From Cloacimonetes bacterium UBA5284 (GTDB lineage: Bacteria > Cloacimonadota > Cloacimonadia > Cloacimonadales > Cloacimonadaceae): 64,000 nucleotides of DNA. Below the pieces are notes generated by a model. That model was not told the DNA's origin and did no database searches. It saw nothing but the letters and a program-made list of their open reading frames with translations. The stretch lies in contig DHSO01000052.1 in NCBI GenBank assembly GCA_002410505.1, positions 1-64,000 of the forward strand. The letters run 5' to 3'. The translations under genes were made by a program, and so were the position numbers. Shown here piece by piece: positions 27,801 to 34,697 of this stretch. How positions within the stretch are numbered: the stretch's first letter is position 1; every line of letters begins with the position of its first letter.

Positions 27801-28113
27801 GCGAGGGAAGCAGCAACAACAAACAGAATCTTACGACTTGAAGCACACATACTTGTCCGGCTCTCTACGCAGTGTCTTTATGCAGAAATACAGGATCACG
27901 TTTTCCGCCAGTCTGGGCTACAATAAGCGAGAAGGAGATTCCTTTCTGCTGTTTCTACCCCAAAAACGAGAAGGACTGTTGGCAGATGCCAATTTATCGG
28001 CTATATATAGAATAAACGACTTCAGTTCATTCAGCCTGGAATACCGCTTCGGAAAATACCCCGAAGATGACGCTAGGCACAATCTCAAACTGGAGTTTAA
28101 GGCGGAATTATAA
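24877..28113 (+). CDS. Large surface/outer-membrane beta-rich protein
   Basis: This is a 1078-residue exported protein of unknown function. It has a signal peptide (IRAVYLCILLFALFFTSLYA), then long beta-strand-rich sequence dense in Ser, Tyr, Asp and alternating hydrophobics. One segment, FIVIAGTEQIYLDGKLMERG followed by DYYIDYSDGSVMFRR (about 285-325), resembles a module seen in large FCB surface proteins. The last 90 residues (YRITFSASLGYNK, FSLEYRFGK, HNLKLEFKAEL) alternate like the closing strands of a beta-barrel. ATG 24877 overlaps the umuD stop by one base; an earlier TTG would extend it into umuD and was rejected. No catalytic motif is visible. Confidence 0.65.
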   Translation: MIRAVYLCILLFALFFTSLYASDFAFQENVRLIPEQDTYDLTHSHIVSLSEKVSGDSLIYIKDVDYAFDYKAGKLILLKHITSPVLSVSYLIIPPQLASQRSLYERIAITDSLDIVHRQSTRDWFSDSSRLDISGSKTFSLSFSETGDTDLLQSLYVNLSGEISKDVRINAQLSDSQSKLSPEGDSKELSSLDQVFVRVYGKKWELGMGDLDLQYDNSRYLNYQTKLEGISASYTAEHEVFAAFSAASGKRAFMQISIIDGKQGPYYLTANSSQRSFIVIAGTEQIYLDGKLMERGSDYYIDYSDGSVMFRRTVSSLNSVNAWFEYSDENYKQSNYYSSSKLNLLPGLSISHHMIHQVDAKNHPLLFIFSPADLDSLAAAGDDMVLADGVMESEPGSGNYKLLFDDMGMAYYEYAPGDSSAIYNIVFSFMGAGNGDYEEYSVGRFRYVGMGLGSWQAVKTIIAPATRSNMELSLDYSGTFLKSGIDALYSFNDANTLSSHDDKDNSAGIVSIWMALADRDQPFKAKIDASHRFANTYRFGSDGAPEHDFAALADSDSLRMSNVDLTLSYAGSLFKPELLLRYRDISTRYIQRAIRFSSDSAARSLLPYLRLRNTISDQEGKQSSLLMYHNAELGWQYGMFGLNFSGLYSSLEEDNSTLPGTRLIRWQPGFDIKSKSQLTTVSYTEDRNSIKTTAWKEINSQQTYMLKHSSNFDKHRLDMDFSHRIIHNRTSDSNPKSNYDLFSYHSSHNLLKGAFNLFGNYQLNQTEFYPKIRELVWVGQSQGIYDSTGVVVNDGEYIYEYITSPTGSLSSEISATAGLYIKPGLYLSAPVWQRIHSDITLNANEQRAQGAKWQSYLLLPQYSYNNNTMYGRRALLQNFWLDIYRGRVLAYLSLERNRSLDHRYQEDEKTSESLEQLQFDFRNFYAVNTRFVLAHQQQSESRYSSEIDLLKASVLMEKILNPQNTIQVEGGFETERGKQQQQTESYDLKHTYLSGSLRSVFMQKYRITFSASLGYNKREGDSFLLFLPQKREGLLADANLSAIYRINDFSSFSLEYRFGKYPEDDARHNLKLEFKAEL

Positions 28114-28114
28114 A

Positions 28115-28888
28115 ATGACCTTCACTCTTGCTCCACTGGATTATGCCATAGTCTTGCCCTTCATATATTTGGCGGGCTTCATTGATGCAATTGCCGGAGG
28201 TGGCGGATTGATATCACTGCCGGCTTATTGGAGCGTTGGGATACCGCCCCACATGGCTTTGGGAACAAATAAGTTCTCCTCCTGCTGCGGCACAGTGTTT
28301 AGCACCACCCGATACTTCCGGGCCGGGATGATCGATGTACCGGTGGCCCTGCTCAGCGCTCTAATGGCCCTGTTTGGCTCCTGGCTGGGCGCCAGCACAG
28401 CACTGATACTGTCGGCAAAATTCTTGAACTATCTACTCATTGTCCTCATTCCGGCAATTACAGTAATCACCTTAGTCCGCAAGCAATTGGGATCCACAGA
28501 CAATGCTCATCTACTCAAGCTGAGTTACAGACTGGTCCTGGCTACCGCTGCGGGATTGGTGGTTGGCTTTTACGATGGATTTTTCGGACCGGGAACGGGA
28601 ACATTTCTGATCCTCATCTATTCCGCATTGCTGCATTATGACTTCGTGCGAGCCAATGGTAACTCCAAAGTTGTGAACCTGGCGTCGAACGTTGCGGCCC
28701 TCATCACTTTCGCCAGAGCAGGAGTAATCTTCTATCCCCTGGCCATTCCCGCAGCTGTATGCGGAATTGCCGGGAATCTAATTGGATCCAGAATGGTCAT
28801 ACTGCGAGGCAATAAAGTCATCCGAAAGGTTTTCATCCTGGCGTTGATCTTGCTGCTGGGCAGAGTATTGTACAATATCATCAATTGA
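28115..28888 (+). CDS. TauE/SafE (TSUP) family membrane permease
   Basis: This polytopic protein of 257 residues has about eight predicted helices in two repeated halves. Each half carries the TSUP hallmark near its start: FIDAIAGGGGLISLPAY in the first and GFYDGFFGPGTGTFLILIY in the second. Family members (YfcA, TauE, SafE) export or import sulfite, sulfoacetate or other organosulfur anions; the substrate here is unknown. The ATG at 28115 follows the preceding stop by one base, so it is probably co-transcribed with the surface-protein gene. Confidence 0.88.
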   Translation: MTFTLAPLDYAIVLPFIYLAGFIDAIAGGGGLISLPAYWSVGIPPHMALGTNKFSSCCGTVFSTTRYFRAGMIDVPVALLSALMALFGSWLGASTALILSAKFLNYLLIVLIPAITVITLVRKQLGSTDNAHLLKLSYRLVLATAAGLVVGFYDGFFGPGTGTFLILIYSALLHYDFVRANGNSKVVNLASNVAALITFARAGVIFYPLAIPAAVCGIAGNLIGSRMVILRGNKVIRKVFILALILLLGRVLYNIIN

Positions 28889-29194
28889 GAGCCCTTATAG
28901 AATTGCCACATTGAAGCATCGGCTAGAGTTTTCTTGGGGTTCCGGTGGCTGCCGCCTGCGCTGATAGTGAGAAATAAATGAGCAATAATCGGGAGATGAA
29001 ATATAATATACAATGGTGAACCGAAACTTCAAATCCGTTTCCCCCAACTCTTGAGCTATGGAAGATTGTCACTGCTAGTATATATTATTCAAAGAGATAA
29101 CTTTGCTTACTAAGCGACTTTCACAAATTATGTCTAGTTTGTTGATTATTATACACTAAGGAATAATTTATCGCCGCAAACAGAATCTTTGGTG
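28889..29194. other. Intergenic region upstream of the nqr operon
   Basis: About 300 AT-rich bases without a recognisable gene, RNA or terminator; the nqr promoter begins at its right end. Confidence 0.5.
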
Positions 29195-29224
29195 TTGACA
29201 CGTTCACTACACACCGATTATATT
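29195..29224 (+). promoter_or_regulatory. Promoter of the nqr operon
   Basis: TTGACA (29195-29200), 18-base spacer, TATATT (29219-29224, 5/6 to consensus). It ends 31 bases before the nqrB start. This is the clearest sigma-70-type promoter in the window. Confidence 0.55.
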
Positions 29225-29255
29225 GTAATAAACGAAATTGAAGGAAAGTCTTTGT

Positions 29256-30179
29256 ATGTTTGAAAGAATCCTGAAGCAGCAGATGATGAACCGAGTGCTT
29301 TACTCGTTGATTCCGATTACGCTGTTTGCCGTATTCCTATTCGGCTGGAGGGTGCTCGCCATAGTAGCAGTGGCAAATATCGCTGCATTCATCAGTGAAT
29401 ATATCTTTGTAAGAAACAAGAAGCCGGGCAAGGTCTCGATGGCAGCGTTTGTAACTGCCAGTTTGGTCGCGCTCACTCTTCCACCCAGCATTCCACTCTG
29501 GATGTCCGCGCTGGCAGCAGTGATATCCATTGTCTTTGGTAAAATGGTTTTCGGCGGTTTTGGCACCAATGTATTCAATCCCGCCATATTGGGGCGCACC
29601 TTTGTGTATATATCATTCCCAAATCAGATGACGATCTCCTGGCTGAAACCCTATGTATTGAGTGATTTTCCCGGTGGTTTTGCGCGCTGGACAGTGGATA
29701 GTTCCATGCAGACGGGTGCAACGATCCTGAACAGCTTTCGTGCCAGCGGAGAGGCAATCTACAGTATGGGAGATGCCTTCAGCGGATTTGTCTCCGGATC
29801 AGCGGGAGAGACCTCTGCTCTATTGATCATTCTGGCGGGAATATATCTGATCATTACAAAGACAGCCAAGTGGCAGCCCATGCTGGCCACCATTGTATCG
29901 CTGGGTATTTTTACCTGGATCTATTATCCCTCCGAAAATCCTTTGTATTTCATTCTCAGCGGGGGCGCGATGTTTGGGATAGTATTTATGGTCACAGATC
30001 CTGTATCTTCACCCAAGGGCAACTGGGGAATCTGGATCTATGGCTTGTTGATCGGCTTCCTCACGGTCTTCATCCGCCGCTTCTCGCTGTTTGCCGAGGG
30101 CTTTATGTTTGCTTTGTTATTAACGAACGCTCTTATGCCGCTGATTGAATACTCTCTGGAGAAGGTGGGCAAGAAATGA
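29256..30179 (+). CDS. nqrB: Na+-translocating NADH:quinone reductase subunit B
   Basis: NqrB is the membrane subunit carrying covalently bound FMN and the quinone/Na+ route. The 307 residues include FVTASLVALTLPPSIPLWM, GTNVFNPAILGR, the FMN-attachment motif TGAT (Thr156) and MVTDPVSSPKGNWGIWIYG. It is shorter than typical NqrB (over 400 residues) because the N-terminal extension before the first helix is short, a length more like RnfD. ATG 29256 follows AAGGAAAG; a TTG at 29238 lies before that site. It is the first gene of the operon and overlaps nqrC by four bases. Confidence 0.85.
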   Translation: MFERILKQQMMNRVLYSLIPITLFAVFLFGWRVLAIVAVANIAAFISEYIFVRNKKPGKVSMAAFVTASLVALTLPPSIPLWMSALAAVISIVFGKMVFGGFGTNVFNPAILGRTFVYISFPNQMTISWLKPYVLSDFPGGFARWTVDSSMQTGATILNSFRASGEAIYSMGDAFSGFVSGSAGETSALLIILAGIYLIITKTAKWQPMLATIVSLGIFTWIYYPSENPLYFILSGGAMFGIVFMVTDPVSSPKGNWGIWIYGLLIGFLTVFIRRFSLFAEGFMFALLLTNALMPLIEYSLEKVGKK

Positions 30180-30850
30180 AAGACAGCTTCATCTTCCCCA
30201 TCATCTTCATGCTGATTCTGGTGCTGATCTTCACCGGTATCATCAGTGTGATGTATCGCCTTAGTGAGGCCAGGATTGAAGCCTACAAAACCGAAACCTA
30301 CGAGCGACGCATTCTCGGCACTTTGGCCCAAAAGATAGCGGAAACAGAGCAGAGCTCTCCGGAAGATATCATTGCAGCATATCCGGAATCCTTTCACACA
30401 TATGTAAGGGAAATCAAAGACGATTCTTTTGAGCGCAAAGTGTATAAAGCTGTTGTAAGTGACAGCACCGTAGCCTATTGCTTCGAGATCGGCGGGAAAG
30501 GTCTTTGGGGCACCATGCAGGCATTGGTATCCACCAGCACAGATTTCCGCACTATTCTCAGCTTTGCTATCGTAGATCAAAAAGAAACACCCGGTTTGGG
30601 CGCTCGCATCGAAGAAGACTGGTTTCTGAATCAATTCAGCAACCGGCTCTTTGTAGTGAATCCAAAATCCACTGAAGATGTTACCCAAAGTTATGAATTC
30701 ATCGCCGAAACGCAAAGCCCGGAAAACGATCGTCAATTGAGACGCGTAACCGGAGCAACCATTACTTCCGATTCGGTTATCAAGATGTTACGAGACGAAT
30801 TTAACTATATCTACAAGTACTACGGAACCACAGCATATGAAAAAGACTGA
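30176..30850 (+). CDS. nqrC: Na+-translocating NADH:quinone reductase subunit C
   Basis: NqrC is the periplasmic FMN subunit. The 224 residues have an N-terminal membrane anchor (IFPIIFMLILVLIFTGIISVMY), the FMN_bind region (GKGLWGTMQALVS, QKETPGLGARIEEDWF) and the covalent FMN motif TGATITSDSV with Thr195. Overlaps on both sides (ATGA with nqrB, 14 bases with nqrD) show a single translational unit. Confidence 0.9.
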   Translation: MKDSFIFPIIFMLILVLIFTGIISVMYRLSEARIEAYKTETYERRILGTLAQKIAETEQSSPEDIIAAYPESFHTYVREIKDDSFERKVYKAVVSDSTVAYCFEIGGKGLWGTMQALVSTSTDFRTILSFAIVDQKETPGLGARIEEDWFLNQFSNRLFVVNPKSTEDVTQSYEFIAETQSPENDRQLRRVTGATITSDSVIKMLRDEFNYIYKYYGTTAYEKD

Positions 30851-31433
30851 GATATTTAGCATTGCCGCCTTCAAAGAAAACTCCATCTGGAGACAGATCT
30901 TGGGGATCTGTTCAGCCCTGGCGGTTACGAACCTGATGATGAACAGCCTGATTATGGGCTTGGGCGTAATCTTTGTATTGGCTCTGGCAAATTTCACTAT
31001 CTCCCTGATCCGCAATTGGACGCCCAGGAGCGTGCGTATGATGATCCAGACTCTGATTATTGCGTCCTACGTGATCATAGTGGATGTGTTTCTGAAGGCA
31101 AATATGCCGGAGATCAGCAAACAATTGGGACCTTATGTGGGCTTGATTATCACAAACTGTATCCTCATGGGCAGAGCGGAGGCTTTTGCTTCACAAAACA
31201 GTCCGCTCGATTCCCTGATCGATGGCATCGGCGCCGGCACAGGATACACGCTGGTCTTGCTATTGATCTCCTTTTTCAGGGAACTTTTTGGCTTTGGCAC
31301 TATCTTTGGATTCAAGGTACTGGGCTCCTGGTGGACGAACTGGAGCATCATGGTAATGGCACCCAGCGCTTTCTTCCTGCTGGCAATACTCATCTGGATA
31401 ATCAACACACATTATTATAAGGCAAAAGCATAA
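30837..31433 (+). CDS. nqrD: Na+-translocating NADH:quinone reductase subunit D
   Basis: This is an integral membrane subunit of 198 residues with about six helices. It carries the two cysteines that, with those of NqrE, ligate the intramembrane iron-sulfur centre: LGICSALAVTN and IITNCILMGRAEAFA. The sequence SVRMMIQTLIIASYVIIVD and the C-terminal MAPSAFFLLAILIWIINT favour NqrD over RnfE. Confidence 0.92.
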   Translation: MKKTEIFSIAAFKENSIWRQILGICSALAVTNLMMNSLIMGLGVIFVLALANFTISLIRNWTPRSVRMMIQTLIIASYVIIVDVFLKANMPEISKQLGPYVGLIITNCILMGRAEAFASQNSPLDSLIDGIGAGTGYTLVLLLISFFRELFGFGTIFGFKVLGSWWTNWSIMVMAPSAFFLLAILIWIINTHYYKAKA

Positions 31434-32020
31434 TGGATATCAGCGCATTTGTTCTGTTTTGGGCAGCGATCTTTACCAGCAATATATTGCTGACAAACTT
31501 TCTGGGTATGTGTTCATACCTCTCGGTTTCCCGAGAGCTGGAATCCTCCCTGGGCCTGGGTACCGCAGTAATCTTTGTTCTCACGGTCACGGCAGCTTTA
31601 AACTGGCTGGTCTACAATTACATCCTGGTTCCCTTTGAAATCGTGTATCTGCAATACATAGTCTTCATCATCGTAATCGCCGCCTTTGTGCAGTTTTTGG
31701 AGCTGCTCATAGAACGCTATGCCCCCGCACTTTACTACACTCTGGGTATCTTTTTGCCTCTGATCACAGTAAATTGTGCCATCTTTGGTGTCAGCCTCTT
31801 CATGATTATTCGCAATTACAGCTTCATCCAGTCTGTAGCATTCGCGGCCGGCAGCGGGATCGGTTGGTTACTGGCCATTTTGATGCTGGCAGGCATCCGC
31901 AGAAAACTGAAAGAGAAACTGGTGCCCGTTGGCTTGCGCGGAGCAGGAATCAGCCTCATTATCACCGGTATCATGGCACTTGGTTTTGTCGGTTTTTCCG
32001 GTATAGTGCAGATTCAATAG
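31433..32020 (+). CDS. nqrE: Na+-translocating NADH:quinone reductase subunit E
   Basis: This is a membrane subunit of 195 residues, the inverted-topology partner of NqrD, with iron-ligating cysteines in NFLGMCSYLSVS and LITVNCAIFGVSLFM. The C-terminal GLRGAGISLIITGIMALGFVGFSGI matches NqrE much better than RnfA. It overlaps nqrD by one base (TAATG). Confidence 0.92.
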   Translation: MDISAFVLFWAAIFTSNILLTNFLGMCSYLSVSRELESSLGLGTAVIFVLTVTAALNWLVYNYILVPFEIVYLQYIVFIIVIAAFVQFLELLIERYAPALYYTLGIFLPLITVNCAIFGVSLFMIIRNYSFIQSVAFAAGSGIGWLLAILMLAGIRRKLKEKLVPVGLRGAGISLIITGIMALGFVGFSGIVQIQ

Positions 32021-32031
32021 GGAGAGCGCTG

Positions 32032-33135
32032 ATGTTTCAAAGAATTTTAAGTGATATCGCCCTGATGAGTGCGATCGGCGTAGTCCTGGCAGCTATTATG
32101 GTGATCGCCCAGAGGTGGCTCAGCAACTATGGTGAGGTAAATCTAAATATCAACGGCAAGAGAGATCTCACCGTGAAAGGCGGTAATTCCCTGTTGGCCA
32201 CGCTCAGCGACAATCAGATATTTATCCCATCTGCCTGTGGTGGCAGAGGTTCCTGCGGTGCCTGCAAATGTAAGGTAATCGAAGGAGGAGGCCCTCTGTT
32301 ACCCACCGAAAAACCGTTGTTAAGCAAAGCAGAACAAGCCGGATCCATCCGTTTGGGCTGCCAGGTAAAAGTGAAAAGCGATATCAAAATTGAATTACCG
32401 GAAGCCATCTTCAACATTCGCAGATTCCACTCTGTAATCGAAGAGATAATAGATTACACCTATGATATCAAAGGCATCACATTCAAACTTCAACAGGGCG
32501 AAACCATCGATTTCAAGGCCGGCCAGTATGTGCAACTGGAGACAGAGCCTTACGAAAAAGTAAAACAAAAGGTTATGCGTGCCTATTCGATTTCTTCCAA
32601 GCCCCAGATCAACGACCGGATCCAATTGATCATCCGCCTGGTACCGGAAGGAATTTGCAGTACTTGGGTGCACAAATACCTCAAAGTGGGAGACAAAGTC
32701 AATTTCACCGGTCCTTATGGAGATTTCTATCTGCGAGATACCGACGCGGATATCCTCTTTGTGGCCGGTGGCTCCGGAAAAGCCCCAATCAAATCTATGC
32801 TTGAACACTTGAGGGAAATTGGAACCAACCGCAAAATGACATACTTCTTTGGTGCTCGCACCACAAAGGATCTCTATCTCACAGATGAGTTCCGGGCTTT
32901 TGAAGATGTTTTTGAACAGTTTGAATATGTACCCGTGCTTTCGCATACCCTTCCAGAAGAGAACTGGAATGGAAAGACGGGATTTGTAATGCCATATTTT
33001 AAAGATGCGATTCGCGACCCCAAAAACACCGAAGCATACCTCTGTGGCAGCCCCGGTATGATTAACGCGGTCACCAAATCACTGATTGAATATGGACTAT
33101 CTGAAGACAAAATCTACTACGACAGTTTTGGGTGA
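32032..33135 (+). CDS. nqrF: Na+-translocating NADH:quinone reductase subunit F
   Basis: NqrF is the NADH-oxidising entry subunit, 367 residues. It has an N-terminal membrane helix (ALMSAIGVVLAAIMVIAQRW), a ferredoxin-type [2Fe-2S] domain (Cys69, 75, 78 and 110 in ACGGRGSCGACKC and LGCQ), an FAD domain with RAYSISS and GPYGDFYL, and an NADH domain with VAGGSGKAPIKSML and YLCGSPGMINAV. GGAGAG precedes ATG 32032. Its presence, not RnfB/RnfC, marks the operon as NQR; nqrA is absent from the window. Confidence 0.93.
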   Translation: MFQRILSDIALMSAIGVVLAAIMVIAQRWLSNYGEVNLNINGKRDLTVKGGNSLLATLSDNQIFIPSACGGRGSCGACKCKVIEGGGPLLPTEKPLLSKAEQAGSIRLGCQVKVKSDIKIELPEAIFNIRRFHSVIEEIIDYTYDIKGITFKLQQGETIDFKAGQYVQLETEPYEKVKQKVMRAYSISSKPQINDRIQLIIRLVPEGICSTWVHKYLKVGDKVNFTGPYGDFYLRDTDADILFVAGGSGKAPIKSMLEHLREIGTNRKMTYFFGARTTKDLYLTDEFRAFEDVFEQFEYVPVLSHTLPEENWNGKTGFVMPYFKDAIRDPKNTEAYLCGSPGMINAVTKSLIEYGLSEDKIYYDSFG

Positions 33136-33139
33136 TGAT

Positions 33140-33592
33140 ATGAAAAGAACTCCGCAAGAATCCAAGATTATGACCAAAATGCAGCCCGGAGTAATTACTT
33201 ATGGCGGCTTTTTGGGAACTGACCGAAGAGATTTTACCCAGATAATCGCCGATGATGAATTGACTCTAGAAAAGCTGGGTAAGACTGCTGAAGAGATCGC
33301 AGACAGACTGGAATACTTTCAGCAACAAAGCTTTGATGCCTTCGAAAGCAATACCATTGTAGAAGGCATTTACGAAGTGGAAACTGAGGTTGTGCGCGGA
33401 TACCTGCCCTGTCCCTTTATGCATCAGGGAATATATCGCAAGAGCTATACAACCGTAACCAACACCAGAACCGGAAAAAGCTTCTCATACTCGGCACTGA
33501 ATATCCACTTGATCCGAGCACACCATTTCTTTGAAGGCAAGAAATCTCACTTTCGCATGGAACCGGACGAGTTGGTAAAGCAGCTCTTTTGA
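33140..33592 (+). CDS. Conserved-looking protein of unknown function after nqrF
   Basis: This is a 150-residue soluble protein I cannot assign. It is charged (TYGGFLGTDRRDFTQIIADDELTLEKLGKTAEEIADRLEY, in two parts), with CPFMHQGIYRKSY and a His-rich stretch IHLIRAHHFFEGKKSHFRM near the C-terminus, but no known catalytic signature. ATG 33140 lies four bases past the nqrF stop, so it probably belongs to the nqr transcript. An upstream in-frame ATG inside nqrF was rejected. Confidence 0.6.
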   Translation: MKRTPQESKIMTKMQPGVITYGGFLGTDRRDFTQIIADDELTLEKLGKTAEEIADRLEYFQQQSFDAFESNTIVEGIYEVETEVVRGYLPCPFMHQGIYRKSYTTVTNTRTGKSFSYSALNIHLIRAHHFFEGKKSHFRMEPDELVKQLF

Positions 33593-33678
33593 AAAATAAT
33601 CATTGACTACATGCGCCCTTCGCCAAACTTGGCTCTCTCGTAAGATATTTATAGAGTAAAGAATATAAGGAGTTCCAC

Positions 33679-33855
33679 ATGGCGAAGAATAATCGTGGCA
33701 AAACCCTCAGAACTATGCCCTATCATGCACGTGGCGAATGCCCGCACTGCCATCGTACCGGCGTAAAGCTGATGTACGAAATAAAAGCCGGTGACAAGAC
33801 CATCAAGGTCTGTAAGGTATGCAAAAGCACTCCGGCCGAAAAGCTTGGGGCCTAA
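33679..33855 (+). CDS. 58-residue zinc-ribbon protein
   Basis: A short gene with an excellent AAGGAG ribosome-binding site seven bases before its ATG and a terminator 18 bases after its stop. The product is basic (MAKNNRGKTLRTMPYHARG) and has two CxxC pairs, CPHCHRTG and CKVCK, spaced like a rubredoxin-type or ribosomal-protein zinc ribbon. It resembles small ribosome-associated zinc-binding proteins in size and charge, but I cannot name the family. Confidence 0.7.
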   Translation: MAKNNRGKTLRTMPYHARGECPHCHRTGVKLMYEIKAGDKTIKVCKVCKSTPAEKLGA

Positions 33856-33873
33856 GATCTCAATGCAAGGTTT

Positions 33874-33900
33874 GGGAGAGCGCTGCTCTCCCTTTCTTTT
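33874..33900 (+). terminator. Rho-independent terminator after the zinc-ribbon gene
   Basis: Perfect 8-bp stem GGGAGAGC/GCTCTCCC (33874-33881 and 33885-33892) followed by TTTCTTTT. Confidence 0.8.
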
Positions 33901-33914
33901 AGCAGGTTACTATT

Positions 33915-34697
33915 TTGAAAGCAATTAAAGAACTCGGACAGCATTTCCTGAACGATCCCGCCCTGGCAGCGAAGATCGCTGATCTTGGTGAGATCTCACC
34001 CGGAGAAAGGATTTGGGAGATAGGCCCCGGACCCGGAATTCTCACCAACGAGATTCTATCCCGTGGCGCTACTCTGGAGGCTTTTGAACTGGATAAACGT
34101 ATGGCAAGCCTGCTGTATGAACGCTTTGGCGGAAACCTGGAATTGGTCATCACAGACATCCTGAAACTAAACTGGGCCGAACAAATCGCCACAGGAAGCT
34201 CTCCCATCAAGGTTATAGCAAACATCCCTTACCAGATCACTTCCCCCTTGCTTTATATGATACAGGAACATAGCGAGCATTTCCGCCACCTGGTGCTGAT
34301 GGTACAGAAAGAAGTCGCGGAACGTCTCTCTGCCAAACCCGGCAAAAAAGACTACGGCCCCCTCACCATCAAATTGGGCCTGTGTTACGAGATCCATACC
34401 GCTTTTATGGTAGGACGCGAGTGCTTTGATCCCGTGCCCAAGGTAGATTCCGCGGTAATAACTCTGCGCGCCCGCACAGATAGTCCCTCCATCACTAATC
34501 CCCACTTATTCTATAAAGTGCTCACTGCTGCCTTTGCTCACAGACGCAAGACCTTGCGTAACAATCTTATCCCCCTGCTGGGAAGGGATGAGATGCAAAG
34601 CCTGGAACAAAAGTCTGACATAGATTTCAACCGTCGTGCGGAGACTCTGGATGAAAAAGAATTCATTCGTCTTAGCGATATTGTTGCTGAGTTGTAG
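33915..34697 (+). CDS. rsmA: 16S rRNA (A1518/A1519-N6,N6)-dimethyltransferase
   Basis: RsmA/KsgA dimethylates two adjacent adenines in helix 45 of 16S rRNA. The 260 residues include LGQHFLNDPALAAKI, the SAM motif WEIGPGPGILTNEIL, FELDKRMA, and the catalytic NIPYQITSPLL (N-x-P-Y). The start is a TTG at 33915 with AGCAGG upstream; no ATG gives full coverage of the conserved N-terminus. It starts just after a terminator, so it needs its own promoter, which I could not place. Its 3' end overlaps the next gene by 47 bases. Confidence 0.95.
   Translation: MKAIKELGQHFLNDPALAAKIADLGEISPGERIWEIGPGPGILTNEILSRGATLEAFELDKRMASLLYERFGGNLELVITDILKLNWAEQIATGSSPIKVIANIPYQITSPLLYMIQEHSEHFRHLVLMVQKEVAERLSAKPGKKDYGPLTIKLGLCYEIHTAFMVGRECFDPVPKVDSAVITLRARTDSPSITNPHLFYKVLTAAFAHRRKTLRNNLIPLLGRDEMQSLEQKSDIDFNRRAETLDEKEFIRLSDIVAEL

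Noticed and set aside
29256..33135. Reading the operon as an RNF complex (rnfD-G-E-A)
   Set aside because: The last gene is a full NqrF, and the NqrD/NqrE C-termini match NQR; no RnfB or RnfC is present. The RnfD-like length of NqrB is kept as an oddity.
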